Assembly (NCBI RefSeq): GCF_013204845.1
Contig: NZ_JABMKY010000003.1
Coordinates: 337,907-401,906 of the forward strand
From: Paenibacillus qinlingensis
Lineage (GTDB): Bacteria; Bacillota; Bacilli; Paenibacillales; NBRC-103111
DNA: 64,000 nt
Reading direction: 5' to 3'
The number at the start of each line of letters is the position of its first letter. Position 1 is the stretch's first letter. This document shows, in pieces, positions 1-8,004 of the stretch. The position numbers and the translations under genes were made by a program. The notes below the pieces were generated by a model. The model had not been told where the DNA came from. It made no database searches and saw nothing but the letters and a program-made list of their open reading frames with translations.

Positions 1-80
1 CACTCCACTCACTTCACGCACTCCACGCACTCCACTTACCCCCACGCACTTCCCGCCACCCCACGCACCCCACATAATCC
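1..80. repeat. C-rich low-complexity block
   Basis: Degenerate short repeats of the type CACTCCACGCAC, almost free of G on the + strand. The block starts at the window edge, so its full length is unknown. A second C-rich array lies at 21680-21842, also beside a MITE-like element. No coding frame here looks genuine. Confidence 0.7.
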
Positions 81-154
81 ACCAAACCTAGCTCATCTCA
101 TGCAACCCTATATACGCACCCGACGGTGCTCCTCCCTAATCTATCGAGAGAAAC

Positions 155-330
155 CATTTTCTGTGGTATCTACAATAAATAACTGGAGCTAGAAGCCTTC
201 TTTGGAAAAAGGATTTATGACTTTTCGAGCAAGAGGTGAGCTAGATTTTTCAAAAATAGAATAATTATTAAGTGTAAAATAGTGAGTTTTTGAATTACCT
301 TCATACCAATTGTAGATATCACAGAAAATG
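155..330. mobile_element. MITE-like element A (inverted-repeat element)
   Basis: The left arm at 155-175 and the right arm at 310-330 are inverted copies of each other with one mismatch in 21 bases; the core is ATTTTCTGTGATATCTACAA. The 134-base interior is AT-rich and non-coding. Size (176 bp) and terminal motif resemble element B at 21960-22130, and short stretches of the interiors also match (an AAAATAGAATAATTATT-like run, then GAGTTTTTGA versus TAGTTTTTAGA). No transposase is encoded and I could not fix a target-site duplication. It may be a non-autonomous transposon or a structured intergenic repeat. Confidence 0.55.
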
Positions 331-706
331 CCTTTCTTTGAAATAGTCAGTCGAAGGGTTCTTGCTGATTGAGCGAACTGCCCATTAGTGTGCTAAATGA
401 AAGTCTTTAAGGGCTGGCAAGCCACTTGTAGATATCACAGAAAATGCCTTTCATTGAAATAGTCAGTCGAAGGGGTTCTTGCTGATTGAGCGAACTGCCC
501 ATTAGTGTGCTAAATGAAAGTCCTTAAGGGCTGGCAAGCCACTTGTAGATACCACAGAAAATGCCTTTCATTGAAATAGTCAATCGAAGGGGTTCTTGCT
601 GATTGAGCGAACTGCCCATTAGTGTGCTAAATGAAAGTCCTTAAGGGCTGGCAAGCCACTTGTAGATACCACAGAAAATGCCTTTCATTGAAATAGTCAG
701 TCGAAC
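310..706. repeat. 117-bp tandem repeat, three full copies plus a partial
   Basis: Copies start at 310, 426, 543 and 660 (period 116-117) and are nearly identical. Each begins with the right-arm motif of element A (TTGTAGATATCACAG) and ends with GGGCTGGCAAGCCAC. Within each unit CTTTCATT and AATGAAAG form inverted arms about 60 bases apart, so each copy could fold. Copies 3 and 4 share a T-to-C change in the motif. The last copy stops at about 706. No open frame runs through the array. Confidence 0.85.
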
Positions 707-932
707 TTGAGCATGTATCTCAATTTTTTCAAGACTTTAGTCAAGTTCAGCACCTTTGCGCATATACTGTGTTAGATTCTTATCTTTATGCTTGTTCGAA
801 AGCTCATAAAATGCTCTGTAAGCGATTACGTATCGACATTTACGTGACAAAATTCACAATGATGATAGGCCCACTCAGGCCAGTTGTCCAAACATGCAAG
901 CCAGTTCCTCGCAGAAATAGGAGGGTGCAGAG
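707..932. other. Leader region of fixABCX
   Basis: AT-rich intergenic DNA between the tandem repeat and fixA. A possible sigma-A -10 box (TATACT, 763-768) is present without a convincing -35 box. I saw no -24/-12 sigma-54 promoter. A good Shine-Dalgarno GGAGG lies at 920-924. Confidence 0.4.
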
Positions 933-1766
933 ATGCTGCATATTGTCGTCTGTATTAAACAAGTTCCGGATTCTAGAGAAATTCGCATTGATCCCAAGAA
1001 TAATACGCTCATTCGTCAAGGTGTTCCCAGCATTGTGAATTTCTATGATATGCATGGCTTGGAAGAAGCATTGCGCATTAAGGATGAGCAAGGTGCGCGC
1101 ATTACAGTTGTCACTATGGGGCCGCCACCAGCAGAAAAAGGACTCAAGGAATGTATTTCATTAGGTGCCGATGATGCGGTATTGGTGACGGATCGTGGTT
1201 TTGCTGGGGCGGATACTCTTGCTACCTCGTATGTTGTTGCTCGCACAATTCGTAAAATTGCAGAGACGTGGGGGCAAGTAGACATCGTTTTTTGCGGGAA
1301 ACAAACGTTAGATGGTGATACCGGACAAGTTGGCCCAGGTGTTGCTTGCCGATTGGATTTGGAGCAACTTACCTATGTCAATAAGGTGGTTAAAGTCGAT
1401 GAAGAAAGCCGTAAAGTACGCGTGCACCGACTCCTAGAGGACGGGATTGAAGTGGTTGAGACAAGCATGCCGGTGTTAATCACCGCACTGAAAGAACTGA
1501 ATAAAGTGCGACGGGCATCACTGCCGGGCATGATTCGAGCGGCTAGATATAAGCCAACTGTATGGACGACGGCGGATTTTCCCGATCTGGAGCGGGCAAA
1601 AATTGGACTTAAAGGTTCTCCAACGATTGTTGCCAAAACATGGGTGCCCGAGATCAAAGCGGTTAAAACGCAAATGATCACTTTCGATAGTCCAGAAGCT
1701 GGCGCGGCTCAGCTTGCCGACAAGATATTGACGAAGGACATGCAGAGCCTATTAGATTGGGCTTGA
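933..1766 (+). CDS. fixA: FixA, electron transfer flavoprotein beta subunit
   Basis: 277 residues, the ETF-beta/FixA family. With FixB it forms the flavin module that in FixABCX complexes oxidises NADH and splits the electron pair between quinone and ferredoxin/flavodoxin. Visible family features are the N-terminal IVVCIKQVPD, a central FCGKQTLDGDTGQVGP segment and an ETF-beta signature around EVVETSMPVLITALKELN (about residues 170-190). The start is set by GGAGG eight bases upstream. It is the first gene of a tight four-gene operon. Bifurcation is inferred from operon make-up; a plain ETF role cannot be excluded from this subunit alone. Confidence 0.9.
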   Translation: MLHIVVCIKQVPDSREIRIDPKNNTLIRQGVPSIVNFYDMHGLEEALRIKDEQGARITVVTMGPPPAEKGLKECISLGADDAVLVTDRGFAGADTLATSYVVARTIRKIAETWGQVDIVFCGKQTLDGDTGQVGPGVACRLDLEQLTYVNKVVKVDEESRKVRVHRLLEDGIEVVETSMPVLITALKELNKVRRASLPGMIRAARYKPTVWTTADFPDLERAKIGLKGSPTIVAKTWVPEIKAVKTQMITFDSPEAGAAQLADKILTKDMQSLLDWA

Positions 1767-1790
1767 TAGATGGGAACGGAGGATGACACG

Positions 1791-2930
1791 ATGGCAAGAG
1801 AAACAGAACAGTTGGATCCGACAATGCCGGACTGGTCGGCGTATCGTGGGGTTTTGATCGTTGTTGAGCAGCGCGAGGGCATCGCGAAAAAGGTGTCCTG
1901 GCAGCTGTTAGGCGAAGGCAAAAAGCTGGCAGCAAAGCTGGAGGCGCCGCTCATGGCGCTCGTCATCGGCGAGAATGTCGCACATCTAGCTGATGAAGCC
2001 GTGCACTACGGCGCGGATCGGGTTTACCTCTGCGAAGCCGCGGAGCTTCGCAATTATAGGACCCGGCCCTATAGCCGGGTCTGCTTGAAGCTGATCGAGG
2101 ATGCGAAGCCCGAGATCGTGCTGTTCGGCGCGACAGCGACAGGTCGCGACTTAGCAGGTGCGATTGCAACGCACCTGCCCACGGGGCTTACGGCCGACAC
2201 GACGCAGCTCGACGTGGAGCCGCCGCCATCGCGGCTGTTGCTGGCCAGCCGGCCGGCTTTCTCCGAGAAGATGATGGCTACCATCCTCTGTAAGCAGTAC
2301 CGGCCGCAGATGGCGACAGCGCGTGCGGGTGTATTCCAGGCGCTGCCGAAGGACGCGGAGCGCCAAGGCGAGATCATCCGTATCGAAGCTACGATGCGGG
2401 AAGAAGAAATTGATGCGCAGGTGCTCGAGTTCCTGCGCGAAACAGGGAAGCTCAATCTCGAGGACTGCGAGATTATCGTTGCTGGAGGCCGCGGACTTGG
2501 CGGGCCTGATGCTTTCAAGCTGCTCGCCGAGCTTGCGGACGCGCTCGGTGGTGTCGTAGGCGCGTCACGCGCTGCCGTTGATGCGGGCTGGATCAGCCAC
2601 GAGCATCAGGTGGGGCAGACGGGCGCCACGGTGCGGCCGAAGCTCTATTTCGCCATCGGTATCTCTGGCGCCGTGCAGCACACGGTCGGAATGAGTCATG
2701 CCGATGTCGTCGTTGCGATCAACAAAGATGAGAAAGCGCCTATTTTCCAATTCGCCCATTACGGTCTTGTAGGGGATTTATTCAAAATTGTTCCAGCGAT
2801 TACAGAGGAATTCAGGAAACGTCGTACGCTTTTCGGCATTCACCCGTCTTCAGTGGTTGATGCCTCGATATCCACTACACAGACGCAGTCAGAGGCGACT
2901 TTCGCGAGAGAAAGGAGTGAAGCGAAATGA
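1791..2930 (+). CDS. fixB: FixB, electron transfer flavoprotein alpha subunit
   Basis: 379 residues of the ETF-alpha/FixB family, which binds the electron-carrying FAD. The C-terminal FAD domain shows VGQTGATVRPKLY, GISGAVQH and the SHADVVVAINKDEKAPIF stretch. I chose the ATG at 1791 over the in-frame ATG at 1770 because GGAGG lies at 1778-1782. The stop overlaps the fixC start (ATGA), suggesting translational coupling. It is somewhat longer than ordinary ETF-alpha, as usual for FixB. From about 1880 to 2700 the gene is much richer in G+C than fixA or fixC. Confidence 0.9.
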   Translation: MARETEQLDPTMPDWSAYRGVLIVVEQREGIAKKVSWQLLGEGKKLAAKLEAPLMALVIGENVAHLADEAVHYGADRVYLCEAAELRNYRTRPYSRVCLKLIEDAKPEIVLFGATATGRDLAGAIATHLPTGLTADTTQLDVEPPPSRLLLASRPAFSEKMMATILCKQYRPQMATARAGVFQALPKDAERQGEIIRIEATMREEEIDAQVLEFLRETGKLNLEDCEIIVAGGRGLGGPDAFKLLAELADALGGVVGASRAAVDAGWISHEHQVGQTGATVRPKLYFAIGISGAVQHTVGMSHADVVVAINKDEKAPIFQFAHYGLVGDLFKIVPAITEEFRKRRTLFGIHPSSVVDASISTTQTQSEATFARERSEAK

Positions 2931-4237
2931 ATGAAAAATTCGACGCCATCGTCGTTGGCGGTGGTCCTGCTGGAGCGGCAGCGGCGTTAACAATGGCACG
3001 AGCTGGGTTATCAGTTGTTCTGCTTGAAAGAGGCGAGTTTCCGGGCGCTAAGAATATTTTTGGCGGTGTTCTCTATCGTAAGCAAATCGAGGAGCTTGTT
3101 CCTGAGTTTTGGACGGAGAAGAATTTTCCGATGGAGCGCTATATTGTTGAACAGCGGATTTGGATGATGGGCAAAGAGTCCATGGTCACGTTTGGCCATC
3201 GCAATGAGGCCTATAAGGAGCCTTACAATTGCTTCACGGGTCTGCGTGTCAAATTCGATCAGTGGTTCGCTGAAAAAGCGGTAGCAGCAGGCGCGATCCC
3301 GATTTACGAAACCGTCGCGCTGGACGTTATTCGTGAAGGTAATAAAGTTGTAGGTGTCCGAACTGACCGAGATGATGGCGATCTGTATGCGGATGTTGTT
3401 GTCATTGCCGATGGCGTTAACTCTTTGCTCGGTAAAGCGATGGGGATTCATAGGGAATGGATGCCGGATGAGGTGTCTTTAGCTGTCAAAGAGGTAATTG
3501 CGCTGCCACGAGAGAAGATTGAGGACCGCTTTGGACTTGAGGGAGACGAAGGTGTCACCATCGAATTTATGGGAGAAACCTCGCTTGGAATGGCGGGGAT
3601 GGGCTTTCTTTACACGAATAAAGAAACGATCTCGCTAGGGGTCGGTGTGATGGTCAACCATTTGCGGGATAAAAAGGTGAAGCCATACGCGGTACTTGAT
3701 GCGGTTAAACAGCATCCGATGATTCGGAAGTTGATCCAAGGCGGGGAGACCAAGGAATATTCCGGTCATCTCATTCCAGAAGGGGGCTTTCATTCAATCC
3801 CAACCCTATCCGGTGACGGCTGGTGTGTCTGTGGTGATGCCGCGCAGTTGATTAACTTTGTCCACAGGGAGGGGACAAATCTCGCCATGACCTCGGGCCG
3901 CTTGGCCGGAGAGGCTATTATCGAAGCGAAAGCTCGCGGGGATTTTACAGCCCCAACGATGCACCTCTATGATAATAAAATCAAAGAATCCTTTGTACAC
4001 AAGGATTTACAGAAGTACAAGGGAATGCACCAATTTTTGAAAGAGCAGGATCCTGAATTATTGTTCGATCGACTGCCACGTGCTGTAAACGAAGCGGCGT
4101 ACAACATGTTCCTCGTGGATGGGATTACGAAAGCAGAAAAGCAAAAAATGGCCATGAAGCTTATCAAGAATGCCGCAGGCGGTACGGTCAACTTGATGAA
4201 GCTGGGCTATAAGGGATGGAGGGCGATGAACGGATGA
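2927..4237 (+). CDS. fixC: FixC, flavoprotein of the ETF:quinone oxidoreductase family
   Basis: 436 residues. An N-terminal dinucleotide-binding motif (VVGGGPAGAAAA, about residues 9-20) and a later CGDAAQLINFVHREGTN segment mark an FAD protein related to ETF-QO and to geranylgeranyl reductases. In FixABCX it takes the high-potential electron from FixAB and, with FixX, reduces quinone at the membrane. Its ATG overlaps the fixB stop and its own stop overlaps the fixX start (both ATGA), with GGAG upstream. No dedicated membrane segment is evident, so peripheral attachment is likely. Confidence 0.9.
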   Translation: MNEKFDAIVVGGGPAGAAAALTMARAGLSVVLLERGEFPGAKNIFGGVLYRKQIEELVPEFWTEKNFPMERYIVEQRIWMMGKESMVTFGHRNEAYKEPYNCFTGLRVKFDQWFAEKAVAAGAIPIYETVALDVIREGNKVVGVRTDRDDGDLYADVVVIADGVNSLLGKAMGIHREWMPDEVSLAVKEVIALPREKIEDRFGLEGDEGVTIEFMGETSLGMAGMGFLYTNKETISLGVGVMVNHLRDKKVKPYAVLDAVKQHPMIRKLIQGGETKEYSGHLIPEGGFHSIPTLSGDGWCVCGDAAQLINFVHREGTNLAMTSGRLAGEAIIEAKARGDFTAPTMHLYDNKIKESFVHKDLQKYKGMHQFLKEQDPELLFDRLPRAVNEAAYNMFLVDGITKAEKQKMAMKLIKNAAGGTVNLMKLGYKGWRAMNG

Positions 4238-4521
4238 GCCAAAGTGATATTTCAGATAAACTGTTCACCATTCGTTACAAATGCGATGATAAATCCCACC
4301 TTGTCATTAAAGACAAACAAACCTGCTTGAATTGTGTGACGAAGGACTGTAATTATTTCTGTCCTTCTGATGTGTATGAATGGGAAAAAAAGCTTAAGAT
4401 CACGACTGTAGCATTTGAAAATTGTATTGAATGTGGTACCTGCCGCATTGCGTGTCCTTCTTACAACATCGATTGGGTGTATCCGAAGGGCGGTCATGGG
4501 ATGACGTATAAGTACGGTTAA
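4234..4521 (+). CDS. fixX: FixX, ferredoxin-like protein
   Basis: 95 residues, normal for FixX. Two cysteine groups are visible, C-x2-C-x4-C-x3-CP near residue 30 and C-x2-C-x2-C-x3-CP near residue 70, enough for two iron-sulfur clusters; the C-terminal IDWVYPKGGHGMTYKYG is the usual FixX tail. I chose the ATG at 4234, which overlaps the fixC stop and has GGAGG at 4218-4222, over the in-frame ATG at 4216. A terminator follows at once, closing the operon. Confidence 0.9.
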   Translation: MSQSDISDKLFTIRYKCDDKSHLVIKDKQTCLNCVTKDCNYFCPSDVYEWEKKLKITTVAFENCIECGTCRIACPSYNIDWVYPKGGHGMTYKYG

Positions 4522-4536
4522 TTGATCTATGTTGAT

Positions 4537-4580
4537 GAAAATAGAGCCGAGACCATTTAGAGGTCTTAGTTCTATTTTTT
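4537..4580 (+). terminator. Terminator of fixABCX
   Basis: Long stem pairing AAAATAGAGCCGAGACC with GGTCTTAGTTCTATTTT (two G-U pairs), followed by a T run. Confidence 0.85.
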
Positions 4581-4673
4581 GCTAAAAAACGACATTCCTC
4601 CATATGTAGGTGTAGTTTCTCCATAGTTTTGTTCCTTTCAGGACACGATAATAGAGAATAGGAGGGATTTATA

Positions 4674-6869
4674 ATGTCGATTTCTTTTGAACCTGTACAA
4701 GGTATTTTTCATTTACAGAATAATCATATGAGCTACGTGATTCAGCTTATAAATGGTTCCTATCCAGCCCACGTGTACTGGGGCCGCTCGATACGATCTG
4801 GTCAACTCGGTACGGTGATTCAATATAAGGAGCGAGCTTCTTTTAGCCCGAATCCGGTTAAGGATAATAAAACGATCTCTTTTGATACACTCCCACAGGA
4901 ATACCCTGCTTATGGGACAAGCGATTTCCGTGAGCCGGCGTATCAAGTTGCACAACCTAATGGTTCGACGATTACTGAGCTTGTCTATGACAAGCATCGT
5001 ATCGTGCAAGGCAAGCCAGTTCTAGAAGGCTTACCATCTACTTATGTAGAAGCAGATCATGAAGCAGAAACACTTGAAATTGAGCTTGTTGACAAAGTAG
5101 CTGGCTTGCGAGCCATTCTGTCGTACACGATTTTCGCCGATCATGCGGCTATCACACGTTCTGTTCGTTTTATTAATGAGGGAACTGCTGAACTTAAGTT
5201 ATTGCGAGCATTAAGCTTGAATGTAGACTTTCCACATGCTGACTGGGATCTGTTGCAGCTCTCAGGAAGTTGGGCGCGTGAGCGTCATATTGAAAGAAGA
5301 GCCTTGGCTCCAGGGAAATTAACGGTTGAAAGCCGACGTGGATCGAGCAGTCATTCCCATAATCCATTCGTCGCTTTACTTGCTAAAGATGCCAATGAAG
5401 ACTACGGAGATGTGTATGGTTTTAATCTCGTATACAGCGGGAATTTCGCAGCGCACGCCGAAGTCGATCCTTTTGCAACTGCACGTGTCTCCATCGGAAT
5501 CAATCCTTTTGATTTCAGCTGGCTGCTAGAGCCAGGACAACAGTTCCAAACACCTGAGGCTGTTATGGTGTACTCCGGCCAAGGGATTGGTGAGATGTCC
5601 AGATCCTATCACCGCCTATATCGTACGCGACTTTGCCGCGGTGAATTCCGTGATCGTGTACGACCTGTCCTAGTCAACAACTGGGAAGCGACGTATTTCG
5701 ATTTTAACGCAGATAAAATTGAGAGTATTGCTCGTGCCGGAAAAGAGCTTGGTATTGAGCTGTTCGTATTGGATGATGGTTGGTTTGGCAAAAGAAATGA
5801 CGATACGACTTCACTTGGAGATTGGGTTGTCGATAAGGCGAAACTGCCTAACGGACTTGAAGATTTGGTAGAACGCGTGAACAAGCTAGGACTGGAATTC
5901 GGTTTATGGTTTGAGCCTGAAATGGTATCGCCAGAGAGTGATTTGTACCGTAAGCATCCAGATTGGTGCTTGCATGTACCAGATCGTCGGCGTACCGAAG
6001 GTCGTGGGCAGCTGATACTTGATTTTTCACGCGAAGAGGTATGTAATGGCGTAATGGACATGCTGCGTAAAATTCTAAGCAGTGCGCCGATCACTTATGT
6101 CAAATGGGATATGAATCGGAATATGACGGAGATTGGCTCGGCTGCCTTGCCTCCTGAACGTCAAAGAGAAACGGCGCATCGCTACATGCTTGGCTTGTAT
6201 CGCGTAATGGAAGCCATTACGACCGAATACCCGCATATCTTGTTTGAAAGCTGCTCCGGTGGTGGCGGACGTTTCGATCCAGGTATTCTGTATTACATGC
6301 CGCAAACATGGACGAGCGATAATACGGATGCTGTATGCCGTTTGAAAATCCAATACGGGACGAGTATCGTGTACCCTGTAAGTTCCATGGGATCGCATGT
6401 ATCTGCGGTACCTAATCATCAAGTTCATCGCATCACGTCTCTGGAAACTCGCGGTCATGTGGCTATGTCGGGTAACTTCGGCTATGAGCTTGATCTGACG
6501 AAGTTCACAGAAGAAGAGAAGGAGCTCGTCAAACGTCAGGTTGCCGACTACAAACAACTTCGACCTCTTGTTCAGTTTGGCGATATGTATCGCCTGTTGA
6601 GCCCGTTCGAGGGGAACGACACCGCGTGGATGATTGTCTCCGAGGACAAGACACAAGCTATGGTTGTGTTCATCCGAGTGCTTGCACAACCTTATGCGCC
6701 GTTGAAGACGTTGCGCTTAAAAGGACTCAACCCTGACTTCGATTATCAAATCGAAGGCGCAGAAGGGCTGTTCCCCGGCGATCATCTGTTATACGCCGGT
6801 ATTCCTGTCGTTGGTCTGCAAGACGACTTCCAGAGCAAAATCTGGCTGCTTAACGCTAAGCAACAGTAA
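4674..6869 (+). CDS. Alpha-galactosidase, GH36
   Basis: 731 residues, full length for bacterial GH36. It hydrolyses terminal alpha-1,6-galactose from melibiose, raffinose and similar sugars. The predicted nucleophile is Asp479 in KWDMNR and the acid/base is Asp549 in SDNTDA, almost the same numbers as known for Geobacillus AgaA/AgaB (478 and 548). FVLDDGWFG and LWFEPEMVSPES are further GH36 hallmarks. No signal peptide is seen, so it is cytoplasmic. It has its own Shine-Dalgarno (AGGAGGG) and terminators on both sides; no transporter or cre-like site is adjacent. Confidence 0.95.
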   Translation: MSISFEPVQGIFHLQNNHMSYVIQLINGSYPAHVYWGRSIRSGQLGTVIQYKERASFSPNPVKDNKTISFDTLPQEYPAYGTSDFREPAYQVAQPNGSTITELVYDKHRIVQGKPVLEGLPSTYVEADHEAETLEIELVDKVAGLRAILSYTIFADHAAITRSVRFINEGTAELKLLRALSLNVDFPHADWDLLQLSGSWARERHIERRALAPGKLTVESRRGSSSHSHNPFVALLAKDANEDYGDVYGFNLVYSGNFAAHAEVDPFATARVSIGINPFDFSWLLEPGQQFQTPEAVMVYSGQGIGEMSRSYHRLYRTRLCRGEFRDRVRPVLVNNWEATYFDFNADKIESIARAGKELGIELFVLDDGWFGKRNDDTTSLGDWVVDKAKLPNGLEDLVERVNKLGLEFGLWFEPEMVSPESDLYRKHPDWCLHVPDRRRTEGRGQLILDFSREEVCNGVMDMLRKILSSAPITYVKWDMNRNMTEIGSAALPPERQRETAHRYMLGLYRVMEAITTEYPHILFESCSGGGGRFDPGILYYMPQTWTSDNTDAVCRLKIQYGTSIVYPVSSMGSHVSAVPNHQVHRITSLETRGHVAMSGNFGYELDLTKFTEEEKELVKRQVADYKQLRPLVQFGDMYRLLSPFEGNDTAWMIVSEDKTQAMVVFIRVLAQPYAPLKTLRLKGLNPDFDYQIEGAEGLFPGDHLLYAGIPVVGLQDDFQSKIWLLNAKQQ

Positions 6870-6876
6870 TAGATCT

Positions 6877-6912
6877 CCCCCCATTTCCTAATCAGGGAAT
6901 GGGGTGTTTAAG
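6877..6912 (+). terminator. Terminator of the alpha-galactosidase gene
   Basis: CCCCATTTCC pairs with GGGAATGGGG across a short loop, followed by TGTTT; the T run is short. Confidence 0.65.
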
Positions 6913-7016
6913 TTGGTCAAAGTGAATAGAGTGAAAGCGAGATTCATTTTTTGGGAATTTTGCGATATGATAGATAGACTCAAACTATCATATTAGTGAA
7001 GGGAGACAATTCTAAC

Positions 7017-7529
7017 ATGCTGCAACGACCAAGTCATGACGAATATTCATCCTACTACACGGGTTATATCGGGCTGGTGCCCGAAGGAGACTATGTATCC
7101 ATTTTGAACAATCAAGAAAAAGCACTCCTATCCTTATTCTCACAATTAACGGAAGAACAGGCGTTATCACGTTATGCTCCAGAGAAGTGGAGTTTGAAGG
7201 AAGTACTGGCTCATATCACGGATACAGAGCGAATTATGAGCTATCGATTACTGCGAATAGCTCGCGGGGACACGACGGATTTACCTGGCTTTGATCAAGA
7301 TATTTTTATTGCCAATGCGTCTTTCGATGATGTGGCCTTAGTTGACTTGGTGAAAGATTTCCAAGCGGTGCGACAAGCTACGTTGGCGCTGTTGCCTACA
7401 ATTACAGAAGCAGCATGGACACGCTTTGGGACAGCGAATACATTCTCTATTTCTGCCCGCGCCATTGCCTATGTGATCGCAGGTCATGCGCAGCATCATC
7501 TTAACATTGTAGAGCAGAAGTACTTATAA
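7017..7529 (+). CDS. DinB/YfiT-type four-helix metal-binding protein
   Basis: 170 residues. The DinB-like fold is recognised from KWSLKEVLAHITDTERIM (His66) and the C-terminal GHAQHHLNIVEQ, which supply the usual metal-binding histidine triad. Family members include thiol-S-transferase-type enzymes and many uncharacterised proteins; the substrate here is unknown. The start at 7017 follows GGGAG at 7001-7005; the GTG at 6996 lies before that site. It appears monocistronic, ending in a terminator shared with the opposing gene. Confidence 0.75.
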   Translation: MLQRPSHDEYSSYYTGYIGLVPEGDYVSILNNQEKALLSLFSQLTEEQALSRYAPEKWSLKEVLAHITDTERIMSYRLLRIARGDTTDLPGFDQDIFIANASFDDVALVDLVKDFQAVRQATLALLPTITEAAWTRFGTANTFSISARAIAYVIAGHAQHHLNIVEQKYL

Positions 7530-7531
7530 GC

Positions 7532-7574
7532 AAAAAAAAGCCTGAAATCCATCAAAGGATTTCAGGCTTTTTTT
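7532..7574. terminator. Bidirectional terminator
   Basis: AAGCCTGAAATCC pairs perfectly with GGATTTCAGGCTT, with an A run on one side and a T run on the other, so it can serve both the DinB-type gene and the convergent small gene, whose stop codon lies at its edge. Confidence 0.9.
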
Positions 7575-7800
7575 AGTAAAGTGATAGTGCCAACGAATCT
7601 CGTTCATTCAATGAATGAAGAATCGCTTCGCACCCGACAATCTCGATGCTGATGATAGAATCCAGACATTTCTTGAGTGTTGCTCTACCTTTGGTGACTT
7701 TGGCCTCAAGTGCTGACTTCAGTAAATTGAACTTCTTTTTATTTTTCTCATCGGAGTATACGGGTACAGGTTTGTTATGAATCGTTATAAACATTTTCAT
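7573..7800 (-). CDS. Small hypothetical protein
   Basis: 75 residues from the ATG at 7798-7800, with GGTGG about seven bases upstream on the minus strand; a longer in-frame start at 7839 lacks a clear ribosome site. The product is lysine-rich and mixed in character (MKMFITIHNKPVPVY at the N-terminus) with no signal peptide or membrane segment. I recognise no family. It faces the DinB-type gene and shares its terminator. Support is the ribosome site and the terminator, so it is moderately likely to be real. Confidence 0.5.
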   Translation of the reverse strand: MKMFITIHNKPVPVYSDEKNKKKFNLLKSALEAKVTKGRATLKKCLDSIISIEIVGCEAILHSLNERDSLALSLY

Positions 7801-8004
7801 GAGTTCCACCATCCTAAGAATTGGATATAGTACTAGCATATCGGATTATTATTAATAGAACCTTAAAATAGTTTTACAATTTTAAGACAAATAAGAGATT
7901 GCTATGTATTTTCGTATATAGATAATACGATTTAGCGGCTGAAAATGTTTCATACAATAGGTAGAAAAATTGAATATTGTGTGAATTTAATTTTCTAAAG
8001 CGTG

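Noticed and set aside
530..550. TGGCA-AGCCACTTGTA in each repeat considered as a sigma-54 promoter
   Set aside because: The -12 element lacks the GC dinucleotide at the correct spacing and the motif is repeated in every unit.
310..706. Tandem repeat considered as a CRISPR array
   Set aside because: The whole 117-bp unit is repeated with no variable spacers, and no cas genes are present.
769..1038. Open frame of 89 codons on the + strand before fixA
   Set aside because: It overlaps the first 100 bases of fixA in another frame, has no ribosome site and an improbable Arg/Cys-rich composition.
2069..2518. Minus-strand open frame inside fixB
   Set aside because: A GC-driven shadow of fixB without ribosome site or family features.
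4581..4673. A cre (catabolite control) site before the alpha-galactosidase gene
   Set aside because: No sequence there fits the cre consensus.
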